64,000 bases of DNA from the NCBI GenBank assembly GCA_002841375.1, contig PGZO01000006.1, positions 62,001-126,000 of the forward strand, in the 5' to 3' direction. Shown here piece after piece: positions 52,826 through 62,331 of this stretch (positions within the stretch are counted from its first letter, which is position 1; the number at the start of each line of letters is the position of its first letter). The stretch is from Firmicutes bacterium HGW-Firmicutes-7 (GTDB taxonomy: Bacteria > Bacillota > Clostridia > Lachnospirales > Vallitaleaceae). The translations under genes were made by a program, and so were the position numbers. The notes under the pieces were generated by a model. The model was given only the letters and a program-made list of their open reading frames with translations, was not told the origin of the DNA and did no database searches.

Positions 52826-55800
52826 TCAGTTTATTAATAAATCAAAGAATAAATCACTATCCAAGTATTCATCCAATAATCTTTTGCTTTCAATCTCAAT
52901 ATCATCAACTACTATATTTGACAATTTTTCATTAAGTTCTTTCGTATCTAGTAACAATCCTGGTGAATACTCTTTCCACATTTTGTCACATAAGTATAAA
53001 AAGCATTTTGCGAATCTATATTTATTTAAATTGTACATACCATCTGCAATCCATAAATACGCATATCCTTGATTACTATAAGCATTTAAATCATCCTCTT
53101 TTAATAATAGTAATAATGATAATTTTAATTTTTTTAATGCTCCAATCACATCACCTTTTTTTTGCAAACATCTAGCTATGTTTCCAAGTGTAGATGAACT
53201 CTCTGATTGTTTATTGAATATTTCTAAAGCTTCTTCAATTAATCCTTTGTCTCTTAGAACTAGACCCTTTACATTATCAATATACATAAAATCCCAAAGA
53301 TCACTATGCTTCTTTTTCATTTCTTCGTATTCACTTATATGTTTTAAGGCTTTATCGAATCTACAATGTCTCCACTCTCTATTAGCTAATGCACCTAATA
53401 ATCCTGAGTATGGTATAGTATTTTTTTCAATTAAGGAATCATACTTCATTATATACGCATTACTTTTTTCTCCATTATCTATTTTATCAGAAGTGTCAAT
53501 TAAATCACTGAGAAATTCTGCCTTTCTTTTAACTTTAACAATCTGCTCTTTATCCCATTCAATTACATTTAATATTCTATAACTTAAAGAAACAAAATCT
53601 TGATGAAATCCTTCATCTCTTATATCCTTATAATACTGTACTATTAAAGCTAATGCTTGCGATGAATTTCTGGAATTAATACAAGTATCTATAGAATATA
53701 TTAAATCCTTAACATTCTTATATCCACTAAAATTATCGGATAGTTGTTCTCTCCCATAAAATATTGCATTAACAATTCTGGAGTCAACAAATAATTTTAA
53801 TATTGTACATACATAAGGCTTTTGCTTTTCGACAGAATAATTATTATGTATAAATTCACGTACAAGCGGATGTACCTGAAAATAAACTTCTCTAGTTAAA
53901 GAATCTTCATGAGCTTCCAATAAATTTAATTTTTTCAATAATTCCAATACTTTATTAGCCTTTTGAAATGTCGTTGCTTTATCTAATGAACATATTTCAT
54001 TTGCAGTTAACGGTTTTGAAGTTTCAACCAGATATCTAACCAATCTTTGCCCAATCTTTCCAAAATTATTTATACCCAACGTCTCCCAAATTTCATCAAA
54101 ATATTGTTTAAGTTGTGTTGTACCAGAAAGTATATTAGTGCCATTAGTTTCCATGTAATGTTTAAGTCCATAACCATTTGTTGATATTTGTCCTATTATT
54201 AATCCTATCCACCATGGATGCCCCTTAGTTAAGTTAATTATTTTTTTACAATACAATAGTTCTACATTATCATCAAGCTTTATATCTCTTTTTATAAAAT
54301 ATTCAATTCCTTCTAATTCATTCAATCCTTCTAATTTTATAGTTTTAAAATTAGCTCTATGGTCATATACGGGTATCCTACTTGTCATAATTATTTTACT
54401 GCTATGCTCTCTATCTAATACAATATCTAATAAATCTTTTAATTCACCAACTAGCTCTTCCCTTTCTAAGTTTACATAAGCATCAATATTATCAAATACA
54501 ATAAGTAACTTTTTGTATTTGATTTGGTTGTAAAATCGAGAAATCGTATTCTCAATTTTTTCGTCTTTATATAGAATAACACTTTCTACCCCGCTTGAAA
54601 CAACTTCTAAAAGCTGCAAAATCTTTAAATGCATTGTATCTGGCAATTCTCTACAATCAACCCATATACATGCATCATAAAAAATTTTTTCATTACTTTT
54701 ATTTCTTCTTAAAAGTTCTGAGGCTAAAGCTGTTTTTCCTTGCCCACCTACACCAGAAATTAATGCAGCTGACAAATTATGCTTTGACAACAATTCTAAT
54801 TCAACTTTTCGTCCACACCACCCTGCTGCTACTGGTACTGGATCAAACTCTATATCACTTAAATATAAACATGCTATCTCATCAATTGCTTTTTCTTTTT
54901 TATCCCATGACAGTTGGAAACACCCATCCTGTTTATCACTACTGTACAATGAATTATCTGGTACAAACGAACCATTATCAGTACTAATCCTACATATACA
55001 TTCAACATTTTTATTGTCTATATCGAATCTATACACAGAATATCTACATTTTTCTATTTTGGGTTGACCAGCAACAATAGTGTCTTTCTCAGGATACCCT
55101 ACACCAGATGTTAATTCAAGCATCAATTTATTAGGTGTACCTGTTACTTCTAGTTTAGCATTATGTACGTGTCCATGTAAAATTATATCTGTTCCTATTT
55201 TTTTATTATTTTGCAAATAATCTTTTACCATTTCCTCTTCTTCATTCTTTAACCACCTGAATGGATGATGAGAAAGTGTTATAGATAAATCACAGTCCGG
55301 AAGAGATTCTATCTGTTTTCGAATATATTCTAATTGCCAGCGACCAATATATAAATTTTGATAATCACCGTTTCCCTTTGATGACCATGTAGTATTTAAC
55401 AAATTAAACCTTACTTTTTTATTATTAAAAATTAATTCTTTAATACCATACCCAACAGGTATTTTATCTTTAGACCATGGCATAACTTTTTCAATATACT
55501 TTCTATAATAAATAAACCTAGGTTCCACATAATTCCATTCATTTGAAATAAAATCATCTTTATCTAGTATTTGTTGCGAAAAACTATCTAGAATACTACC
55601 TATAGTTTTATCACGATGAATATCATGATTACCAGGTACTATTATGAGATTATCATCTGTTAAATTTGCAGTTTGAAGTATTTCTCTAATTGTACTTTCT
55701 GCTAAGCCATAAGATTTGTATTTAGCTTTATTAATTATATCCCCTGTTATAACAAGAGCATTAATTTTTAAATCATGCTTATTCATCAATTTTTTTATAT

Positions 55801-55894
55801 CTTCTTTTATATTCTCACGAATCATTTTCTCATTTGAATCTTCGTCAACATCGATGTGTAAATCAGATAAATGTATTAGACAAAACGCTTCCAT
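52826..55894 (-). CDS. Metallophosphoesterase-STAND NTPase-TPR fusion, candidate defence protein
   Basis: 1022 residues. Residues 1-300 are a calcineurin-like phosphoesterase with all metal motifs: DLH (11-13), GD (51-52), GNHD (88-91), SHH (208-210) and HGHVH (240-244). Residues ~350-700 are a STAND/NB-ARC NTPase: Walker A GVGGQGKT (381-388), Walker B LLIVFDN (463-469), sensor TSR (504-506) and a winged-helix part. The last ~300 residues are TPR-like helices. The order effector-NTPase-repeat is that of NLR-like Avs proteins, here with a phosphoesterase effector. GGAGG precedes the ATG. The neighbouring toxin and IS elements support a defence-island setting. Confidence 0.85.
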   Translation of the reverse strand: MEAFCLIHLSDLHIDVDEDSNEKMIRENIKEDIKKLMNKHDLKINALVITGDIINKAKYKSYGLAESTIREILQTANLTDDNLIIVPGNHDIHRDKTIGSILDSFSQQILDKDDFISNEWNYVEPRFIYYRKYIEKVMPWSKDKIPVGYGIKELIFNNKKVRFNLLNTTWSSKGNGDYQNLYIGRWQLEYIRKQIESLPDCDLSITLSHHPFRWLKNEEEEMVKDYLQNNKKIGTDIILHGHVHNAKLEVTGTPNKLMLELTSGVGYPEKDTIVAGQPKIEKCRYSVYRFDIDNKNVECICRISTDNGSFVPDNSLYSSDKQDGCFQLSWDKKEKAIDEIACLYLSDIEFDPVPVAAGWCGRKVELELLSKHNLSAALISGVGGQGKTALASELLRRNKSNEKIFYDACIWVDCRELPDTMHLKILQLLEVVSSGVESVILYKDEKIENTISRFYNQIKYKKLLIVFDNIDAYVNLEREELVGELKDLLDIVLDREHSSKIIMTSRIPVYDHRANFKTIKLEGLNELEGIEYFIKRDIKLDDNVELLYCKKIINLTKGHPWWIGLIIGQISTNGYGLKHYMETNGTNILSGTTQLKQYFDEIWETLGINNFGKIGQRLVRYLVETSKPLTANEICSLDKATTFQKANKVLELLKKLNLLEAHEDSLTREVYFQVHPLVREFIHNNYSVEKQKPYVCTILKLFVDSRIVNAIFYGREQLSDNFSGYKNVKDLIYSIDTCINSRNSSQALALIVQYYKDIRDEGFHQDFVSLSYRILNVIEWDKEQIVKVKRKAEFLSDLIDTSDKIDNGEKSNAYIMKYDSLIEKNTIPYSGLLGALANREWRHCRFDKALKHISEYEEMKKKHSDLWDFMYIDNVKGLVLRDKGLIEEALEIFNKQSESSSTLGNIARCLQKKGDVIGALKKLKLSLLLLLKEDDLNAYSNQGYAYLWIADGMYNLNKYRFAKCFLYLCDKMWKEYSPGLLLDTKELNEKLSNIVVDDIEIESKRLLDEYLDSDLFFDLLIN

Positions 55895-56141
55895 TAAAAT
55901 ACCTCCATGGTCTCAATAATATATATCTAATTCTAATCGCTTCATCTTTTTTTGTCAATAATTACTATTTTTTGTTTAATTTTAGAAATACTCTTTTTAC
56001 TTACATACAATTCATCTTATTTAACGCAATACTTTAATTAACAATAAATTGTTTGTACCTAACATTCATAGTAGTATAACAGTAAACGTCCAATAGCGAG
56101 TACCTTTACAATTAATAGGTCATTTATCATGACCCTTTGAA

Positions 56142-57766
56142 TTATTTTCCTGGTTTCCTTATGTGTGCCGGAAGCTCATTGGACCAAGACAACAGTGCTT
56201 CCAAGAAAGATCTATCTGTACCATCCAAGTGTTTTGGTATCTCAGTTAACAAATGTTCGAAGTACTCATAAGGTTTTAAATTATTAGCCTTGGCGGTTTC
56301 CGCTATGCTATAGATAATGGCAGAACTATTTGCGCCTCTTATTGTATCAATGACCTGCCAGTTCTTTTTGCCGATGCAAAAGCCACGAATTGCTCTTTCG
56401 CTAGCATTGTTGTCCATTGGAACATCGCCATCTGTTAGAAATACTTTTAGATAGTTTTCTTGATTTTGTAAATAGGTGAACGCATCACGTAACTTTCCTT
56501 TATTTTGAACTTCACCTTCATGTTGTTTAAGGTACATAAATAGAGCATCCACCATTGGCTTGATGATAATCTGGCGTTGCATAAGTCTTTCCTCTGAAGT
56601 TAAGTCTTTCAACTTACCTTCTTCTCGATATATGGCCTGGATCTGCTTAGATATGACATGGACCCTTTCTTCGCTGCTTCAGGAATGACTTTTTGAGCTT
56701 CATCTAGACGTCGTCTTGCATGCACCCAACAACCGGCTATGGTCAGATCTTCAAGCTGCTTTTCTACAGTATGATAAACCTGATAACCATCTGTCACACA
56801 GATACCGGAATAATCCTTTAGGAATGTCCTTGGATGTGAAGCGTTTCTCGTCTTCTGATATTCATACAAGACGATATGTTCATCCTTATACATATAACCA
56901 GAACGGTATACCCACATGTAACTTTTACTGCCTGCCGATCGACCATCCCGATTTACGAGAACCGGTGTTTCATCTGCCTGTATAACATGATATTCAAACA
57001 AGCGTTCATGAAGAAAATCATAGAGAATGGCAAGATATTCTTCAGCAAGTCGTATCATCCAGTTGGCCATGTTCTTACGTTCGATCGCAAGTCCATAACG
57101 CTCAAAATCTTTTTCCAATCGATAGAGAGGCAAGGCATTGATATACTTACCATTCATGATGGCTGCTGCCAATGAAGGAGATACCGGACTGCCATGGAGT
57201 AATCCTTTTGGATGATCTGCTTTTACCATGTGACCATCTGATTTACTTGAATAAACTCCAACATGATGCTCGTCAACTTCGACCTTTGCAGGAATGAATT
57301 TATAACGTTTAGCGATCATATCTGGAAGCTGTTTCCAGCCGTTTTCACCGAACTCAGCAGCGAGTTCAACCTCGGTCATGTAATGATCGATACGATTGGT
57401 CTCTAAACGTGACAGATCCTTTTCCTTTTTTCCCGATTGCTTTTTTCCTTTTGGAGATTTGAGTTCTAAATGCTCAGGTTCTGGTGCATCCAGATCACAG
57501 ACTGCTTCAGCTTCATTAAAAAATCCGATGGTTCCATCGATTTCAATGAAATAGATCTGTGCAACATCTGCCATCTTTTCAGATGATCTGCCGAAGCGAT
57601 GATTGTTGGCAAGAATCAACTGCTCCATCATAAGCTGCATTTTCTCATTAAGGGAATGGGTCTCTTTGGTAAGGTTATCCAACTGTTCTTGCAAACCAAG
57701 AAATAGTGAAATAAGGAGGGACTTGTCCATTGTATTCAGTTGTTCTTCTGTATATTTAAATGCCAT
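56142..57766 (-). pseudogene. tnpC: IS66 TnpC transposase with a frameshift
   Basis: The N-terminal part (57766-56609) has the leucine-zipper start, RFGRSSEKMAD, the zinc-finger-like linker, HVIQADETPVLV (first catalytic Asp) and GICVTDGYQVYHTV, GCWVHARRRLDEA. It then shifts frame near 56670; the C-terminal part (56612-56142) reads KPMVDALFMYLKQHEGEVQN, and MDNNASERAIRGFCIGKKNW with the catalytic Glu. The out-of-frame stretch ISKQIQAIYREEG joins the two as in intact relatives. A single-base change would restore it. Confidence 0.87.
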
Positions 57767-58048
57767 AATCATGAACTCCTTTTCTGAATTGATTATAGCA
57801 GATACAGCGTATTTTCGCTAATCTATGGCAATTAGCCATCCGTCATTTTGACGGTGGATAACAATTCTAAAAGGTTAAAATTCTTTGACTTCTTAGAACT
57901 GTTATCCACATGAAACGGTGATTCCAAAACTTTTGAACTAATCCATTCAGCGTTAAGAAATCCGTCTGTGGATAATAGAGAAATCTCTTTAATCATCTAC
58001 CATTTAAAGGGTTTTCAAGTTTTTTATTTTCTACGAAATGTACAAAAA

Positions 58049-58426
58049 TTACATAGCTTTTGGTGGATCCTTTAATTCAACAATAGGACGTTTAGCAATA
58101 ACCTCCATGCCTTGCATAAGCATGCGATATTGTTCTTCAGAAATTTCTATAGCTTCATCTGCTGATCGTGGCCAGTTAAATGCACCATTATCTAAACGTT
58201 TATACATGAGCAGATAGCCGTCATCTTCCCATAGGAGAGCTTTGATTCGATCGCTGCGTCTTCCGCATAATAAGAATAAAGTATTCTTGTCATAAGGATC
58301 TAGGTGAAACTGTAAGCGAATAATTGCTGACAACCCATCAATACCTCTTCGAAGATCGGTATACCCAGTTGCAAGGTAAATATTTTTGAAGCCATAACCG
58401 TCATTAAGCATAGGTAAATGCTCCAA
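58049..58426 (-). CDS. tnpB: IS66 accessory protein TnpB
   Basis: 125 residues of the IS66 Orf2 family: NIYLATGYTDLRRGIDGLSA, FLFL-like FLLCGRRSDRIKALLWEDDG and GAFNWPRS. The frame is intact and its start overlaps the end of tnpA. The protein is needed for transposition with TnpC; its biochemical role is not known. Confidence 0.9.
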   Translation of the reverse strand: MEHLPMLNDGYGFKNIYLATGYTDLRRGIDGLSAIIRLQFHLDPYDKNTLFLLCGRRSDRIKALLWEDDGYLLMYKRLDNGAFNWPRSADEAIEISEEQYRMLMQGMEVIAKRPIVELKDPPKAM

Positions 58427-58775
58427 TAATTGATTTCACTAATTCTGGTGTTGCTGTAGAAAATATCTCCAATGAAAGATTATTCGGACCATGGAGTATC
58501 GCTACTAGTTCACCGACTTTCGATTTTTCTTGGATCTGATTAGCCTTTACCGGTATCGGCAATTCAACAAACTGTGTGTCTTGACTTTGAACATGTGCTA
58601 GACAAGCCTCACGCACACGTCGTAATCGATAATAGTAATTAGCTTTTATGACGCCATTTTGTTGACACCAGTTGTCAACACTCATGCCAACCGGTCGAGA
58701 CTGGCAACTTTTAATTCATTCTGACCAATCTTGAAGGCGGAACTGTTCTGCTACTAAACTTGTTTGAGTCTTCAT
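58404..58775 (-). pseudogene. tnpA: IS66 TnpA with an in-frame stop
   Basis: From ATG 58775 the frame reads MKTQTSLVAEQFRLQDWSE, then TGA, then continues in the same frame IKSCQSRPVGMSVDNWCQQN to 58404. The continuation is the TnpA helix-turn-helix core (GVIKANYYYRLRRVREACL). The nonsense codon at position 20 truncates the normal start; an internal ATG at 58685 could give a shortened 93-residue product. Confidence 0.78.
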
Positions 58776-58950
58776 ACTGCTCTCCTTACCTGTAGTCAAA
58801 AAAGTTGAGTACTAAACTTTTTTGACTGTATAGTGTATGAGAACATTATCTCAAATCTGAAGGATAAGAGCTAGGTACCGGCTATTGGGCGCTTACGTAT
58901 AACAAGCTTTAATCTTCATTTAATATAACAATTCTATACATAATACACAA

Positions 58951-58992
58951 AAAATCCACCAAACCTGACCTTTCAATCAGATGTGGTGGATT
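58951..58992 (-). terminator. Terminator of the tmRNA gene (GGTGGATTTTTT family)
   Basis: AAAATCCACC (58951-58960) pairs with GGTGGATTT (58984-58992); on the minus strand a TTTTTT run follows. It begins 8 bp past the tmRNA 3' end. Confidence 0.82.
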
Positions 58993-59009
58993 TAGTTAGT
59001 GGAGGTGAG
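58984..59009. repeat. Candidate attachment-site repeat, tmRNA side
   Basis: Covers the last bases of the tmRNA gene and one arm of its terminator; matches 50754-50779 at 23 of 26 positions in the same orientation. Confidence 0.5.
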
Positions 59010-59347
59010 GGGAATTGAACCCCTGTCCGAAGACCCTTCCAATAGATTTTCTCCCATTAGAGTCGGTGCTTTGTTATTCCCTCGAAAAGACGCCCATCGA
59101 CAGGCTTAATTTCTTGGTAGCTTCATAAATCTTTTTTTATCTCAAAGCTTTGATAAAAAAGTGCCTCGCATTAGATGATGCCTAATGTCCTAGCCGCGAG
59201 TGGCGAGGGTTAGACAGCTGCCATTAGGCAGCGAATTGTAATTTATTGTTTGCGTTTAAATTTAATGTTCCAGGTTTTAACGCAGCCCCGGAGTCTGCGA
59301 ATGGCTTATCTAAATTCAGTCGTCCCCGTCGAAACCAGTACACCCCC
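59000..59347 (-). ncRNA. ssrA: tmRNA (transfer-messenger RNA)
   Basis: The 5' end GGGGGTGTACTGGTTTCGAC (59347 downward) and the 3' TTCAATTCCCCTCACCTCC with discriminator A form the tRNA-like domain: GGGGGTG pairs with CACCTCC. The CCA end is not encoded. The coding part begins at GCA AAC AAT and gives tag ANNKLQFAA followed by TAA, with the terminal AA needed for proteolysis. The RNA rescues stalled ribosomes with SmpB, whose gene lies 25 bp upstream. It is ended by the hairpin at 58951. Confidence 0.96.
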
Positions 59348-59371
59348 GTAGTATAACGCTACGCAAGTTCG

Positions 59372-59836
59372 CTATAAGTTTTTAATCTTAAAATCTCGCT
59401 CTGTTTCTCTACGTTGATCTTTCTTTGCAATGTCTTGACGTTTATCGTAGTTCTTTTTACCTTTTGCAATACCAATCTCTATCTTCATTAAGCTTCCTTT
59501 TAGGTAAACCTTTAAAGGAACTAAGGTATATCCTTCAATTTCAGTTGCTCCTCTTAACTTGTTAATTTCTGCTCTATGGAGCAACAACTTTCTCGTTCTT
59601 AATGGATCCTTGTTGAAAATATTGCCTTTTTCATAAGGTGTGATATGCATATTTATGATTACTATTTCATTGTTCATGACTCTTACAAAGCTTTCCTTAA
59701 TACTACACTTTCCCATTCTAAGGGATTTGACTTCTGTTCCTGCTAGAACAACGCCAGCTTCGAAAACTTCTTCAACAAAATAATCGTGATATGCTTTTTT
59801 GTTTTGAGCAATTAGCTTATATCCTTGTTTTTCCAT
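59372..59836 (-). CDS. smpB: SsrA-binding protein SmpB
   Basis: 154 residues with the OB-fold core: [58 protein letters not shown], and the C-terminal basic tail [20 protein letters not shown] that enters the ribosome decoding site. It is adjacent to its RNA partner and to rnr, the usual clostridial order rnr-smpB-ssrA. Confidence 0.97.
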   Translation of the reverse strand: MEKQGYKLIAQNKKAYHDYFVEEVFEAGVVLAGTEVKSLRMGKCSIKESFVRVMNNEIVIINMHITPYEKGNIFNKDPLRTRKLLLHRAEINKLRGATEIEGYTLVPLKVYLKGSLMKIEIGIAKGKKNYDKRQDIAKKDQRRETERDFKIKNL

Positions 59837-59987
59837 GTTCTACCCCACCTACTTTGAACTGCAAAGACAATTATAACACATTGATTACTTTTTTCAAGTA
59901 CTTTTTATTTCATAAGATTACATTAAATGCCTATTACATGATATTCTGCTAAGAATCGAGAGATTAAAGGGTAAGCATATGGTTTGC

Positions 59988-62132
59988 TTACGCCTCATCT
60001 TCCTCGTCAAATAGTTCGAAATCTATAGTTCTTTGTGCTTTATCTGCGCCTGTAACAATAATCTTGACTACATCACCAATTCGATATATCTTGCTTGTTC
60101 TTTCTCCAATATAGCAATGATGATCTTTATCATGCGTATAATAATCATCTGTCATAGAAGTTACATGAATTAAACCTTCCACCGTATTCTCTAATTCGAT
60201 AAATAATCCGAAAGAAGTAACACTGGAAATAACGCCATCAAAGGTTTGTCCAATTTTATCTTGCATATATTCAACTTTCTTTAATTTTTCAGTTTCTCTT
60301 TCAGCTTCTTCTGCTCTTCTTTCATTTTCCGAACATTGCTTTGCAATTTTTTCTAGAATTTTTTCATAGTGCTCTGCTCTACTATCATTCATCCTTCCGT
60401 TAATGGTATCTTTAATGATTCTATGAATTTGCAAATCAGGATACCTTCTTATTGGAGAAGTAAAATGAGAATAATACTTAGCAGCTAGACCATAATGACC
60501 ATCATTTGTCACAGTATACATCGCTTTCTTCATTGATCTAAGTGTCAATCTACTAATAATTGTTTCTTCCTTGGAACCTTCAATATCAATTAACAGCTTT
60601 TGCAATTCCTTAGGATGAACTTGCTCTTTCCCTTTAATATGATAACCAAAATTATAAATAAAGGCTGCTAAGTTACTTATCTTGAGTGGATCTGGCTCTT
60701 CATGTGTACGATATACAAAAGGAATTTGTTGCCAGAAGAAGCTTTCAGCTATCGTTTCATTTGCAAGCAACATGAACTCTTCTATAATCTTCGTTGCAAC
60801 ATTTCTATCGTATGGCTTAATATCAATTGGCACACCCTTTTCATCCATAATAATTTTTGCTTCTGGAAAATCAAAATCTATAGAGCCGCGTTCTTTTCTT
60901 TTAGCGCGTAATATTTTAGCCAACTCCTCCATATCGTTAAACATATCAAGTAAATCCTTATATTCTGCCATAACCTCTTCATCATGATCTTCTAAAATTT
61001 TCGCTACATTTGTATAAGTCATTCTACGATCTACATTAATAACCGTTTCAGCTGCCTTGTAGCTTAACACGTTGCCTTTTAAACCAATATCCATAATACA
61101 GCTAAGGGCAAGTCTATCTTCTCCTTGATTCAAGGAGCAAATACCATTTGATAGCTTTCTTGGCAACATTGGAATGACTCTATCTACAAGATATACACTT
61201 GTTCCCCTTTTAATAGCCTCTTCGTCTAGGGGTGAACCTTCTGTAACATAATTTGTTACATCGGCAATATGAACACCAAGGGTATAACCGCTCGCAGTTT
61301 TCTCAATTGTTATAGCATCATCTAAATCCTTTGCATCCTCTCCATCAATGGTCACTGTTTGCAAATGTCTGATGTCTAATCTGTTACCAATTTCTTGTTC
61401 CTTAATTACTTGGGATACACCTTCTGCTTGTTGCTGAACAGCATCTGGAAAAACCGTAGGAATTTCTAAATCTCTTACAATTGCCAAGATATCTGTTTCC
61501 GGATCTGTTATATTTCCGATAATTTCTGTAATATCTCCCTCTGGTTTTTTGTCATCTTCTCCCCATGAGGTTATTTTTACAACTACCTTGTCCCCATTTA
61601 CAGCACCATATTCACCCGATTTTGGAATAAAAATATCCTTGCTAATTTTCTTGTTGTCTGCAATAACAAAGCCAAAGTTTCTACTCTTTTGATAGGTGCC
61701 GATAATTTCACTTTTACCTCGACTGAGGATTTCGACTACCTCTCCTTCTTTTCGTCTTCCTGCTTCTGCACCCTTTACAAGCCTTATAGCAACCTGGTCT
61801 CCATGAAAAGCGCCATTTGTATATTTTCCTGGAATGAAGATATCTTCACTTTCACCTTCAATTTCAACAAAGCCAAACCCTTTTGGGTTTGCAATAAACT
61901 TCCCAACAATCATCATTATGCTACGAGGAAGCACATATTTCCCTTTTTTTGTTCTAAGGATCTTACCTTCTTTAATAAGACCATTTAAAACCTCATCAAG
62001 CGCTTCTCTGTCATCTGCCTTTAATTGCAGAATTGTAGCAATTTCTTTAATCTTCATTGGCTTATATTCTTCATCTTTAATTAATTCAAACACTAATTTC
62101 TTTCTATCGTCAGTTCTTTCTTCTAATTTCAT
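59988..62132 (-). CDS. rnr: Ribonuclease R
   Basis: 714 residues. Order: N-terminal winged helix (residues ~1-70), two cold-shock OB domains (IMMIVGKFIANPKGFGFVEI; GTYQKSRNFGFVIADNK), the RNB catalytic domain with Asp-rich IDGEDAKDLDDAITIE and FTSPIRRYPDLQIHRII, and a C-terminal S1 domain (GQTFDGVISSVTSFGLFIEL). This 3'-5' exonuclease degrades structured RNA and, with tmRNA-SmpB, clears the mRNA of stalled ribosomes. The stop lies about 150 bp before smpB on the same strand. Confidence 0.97.
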   Translation of the reverse strand: MKLEERTDDRKKLVFELIKDEEYKPMKIKEIATILQLKADDREALDEVLNGLIKEGKILRTKKGKYVLPRSIMMIVGKFIANPKGFGFVEIEGESEDIFIPGKYTNGAFHGDQVAIRLVKGAEAGRRKEGEVVEILSRGKSEIIGTYQKSRNFGFVIADNKKISKDIFIPKSGEYGAVNGDKVVVKITSWGEDDKKPEGDITEIIGNITDPETDILAIVRDLEIPTVFPDAVQQQAEGVSQVIKEQEIGNRLDIRHLQTVTIDGEDAKDLDDAITIEKTASGYTLGVHIADVTNYVTEGSPLDEEAIKRGTSVYLVDRVIPMLPRKLSNGICSLNQGEDRLALSCIMDIGLKGNVLSYKAAETVINVDRRMTYTNVAKILEDHDEEVMAEYKDLLDMFNDMEELAKILRAKRKERGSIDFDFPEAKIIMDEKGVPIDIKPYDRNVATKIIEEFMLLANETIAESFFWQQIPFVYRTHEEPDPLKISNLAAFIYNFGYHIKGKEQVHPKELQKLLIDIEGSKEETIISRLTLRSMKKAMYTVTNDGHYGLAAKYYSHFTSPIRRYPDLQIHRIIKDTINGRMNDSRAEHYEKILEKIAKQCSENERRAEEAERETEKLKKVEYMQDKIGQTFDGVISSVTSFGLFIELENTVEGLIHVTSMTDDYYTHDKDHHCYIGERTSKIYRIGDVVKIIVTGADKAQRTIDFELFDEEDEA

Positions 62133-62267
62133 ATAATCACCTGCTACCTATTTTTTTGAGAAAGTAAGTATGTTTTGCTTTGCAAAGCACCTAACTTTCA
62201 TTTTCTTATATATCTATATTATTTCAATTATATCATAAATAATTCTTTAATAACACATTAAATAGTG

Positions 62268-62296
62268 ATGGGGTCGTCTTATTAAGACAACCCCAT
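62268..62296 (-). terminator. Terminator of the VWA protein gene
   Basis: ATGGGGTCGTCTT (62268-62280) pairs with AAGACAACCCCAT (62284-62296), one mismatch and a 3-nt loop, about 35 bp past the stop codon. Confidence 0.82.
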
Positions 62297-62331
62297 AATA
62301 AATAATTGTTTAATTTATACTTATTATATTA

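Larger units (their letters stand above)
56082..58896 (-). mobile_element. IS66-family insertion sequence with 8-bp target duplication
   Basis: Ends GTAAACGTCCAATAGCGAG (56082-56100) and, inverted, the matching GTAAGCGCCCAATAGCCGG at the right end form imperfect terminal repeats starting GTAA. The 8-bp sequence GTATAACA occurs immediately outside both ends (56074-56081 and 58897-58904), the target duplication length known for IS66. The 2815-bp element holds tnpA, tnpB and tnpC in order, with tnpA and tnpC damaged. Confidence 0.9.
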
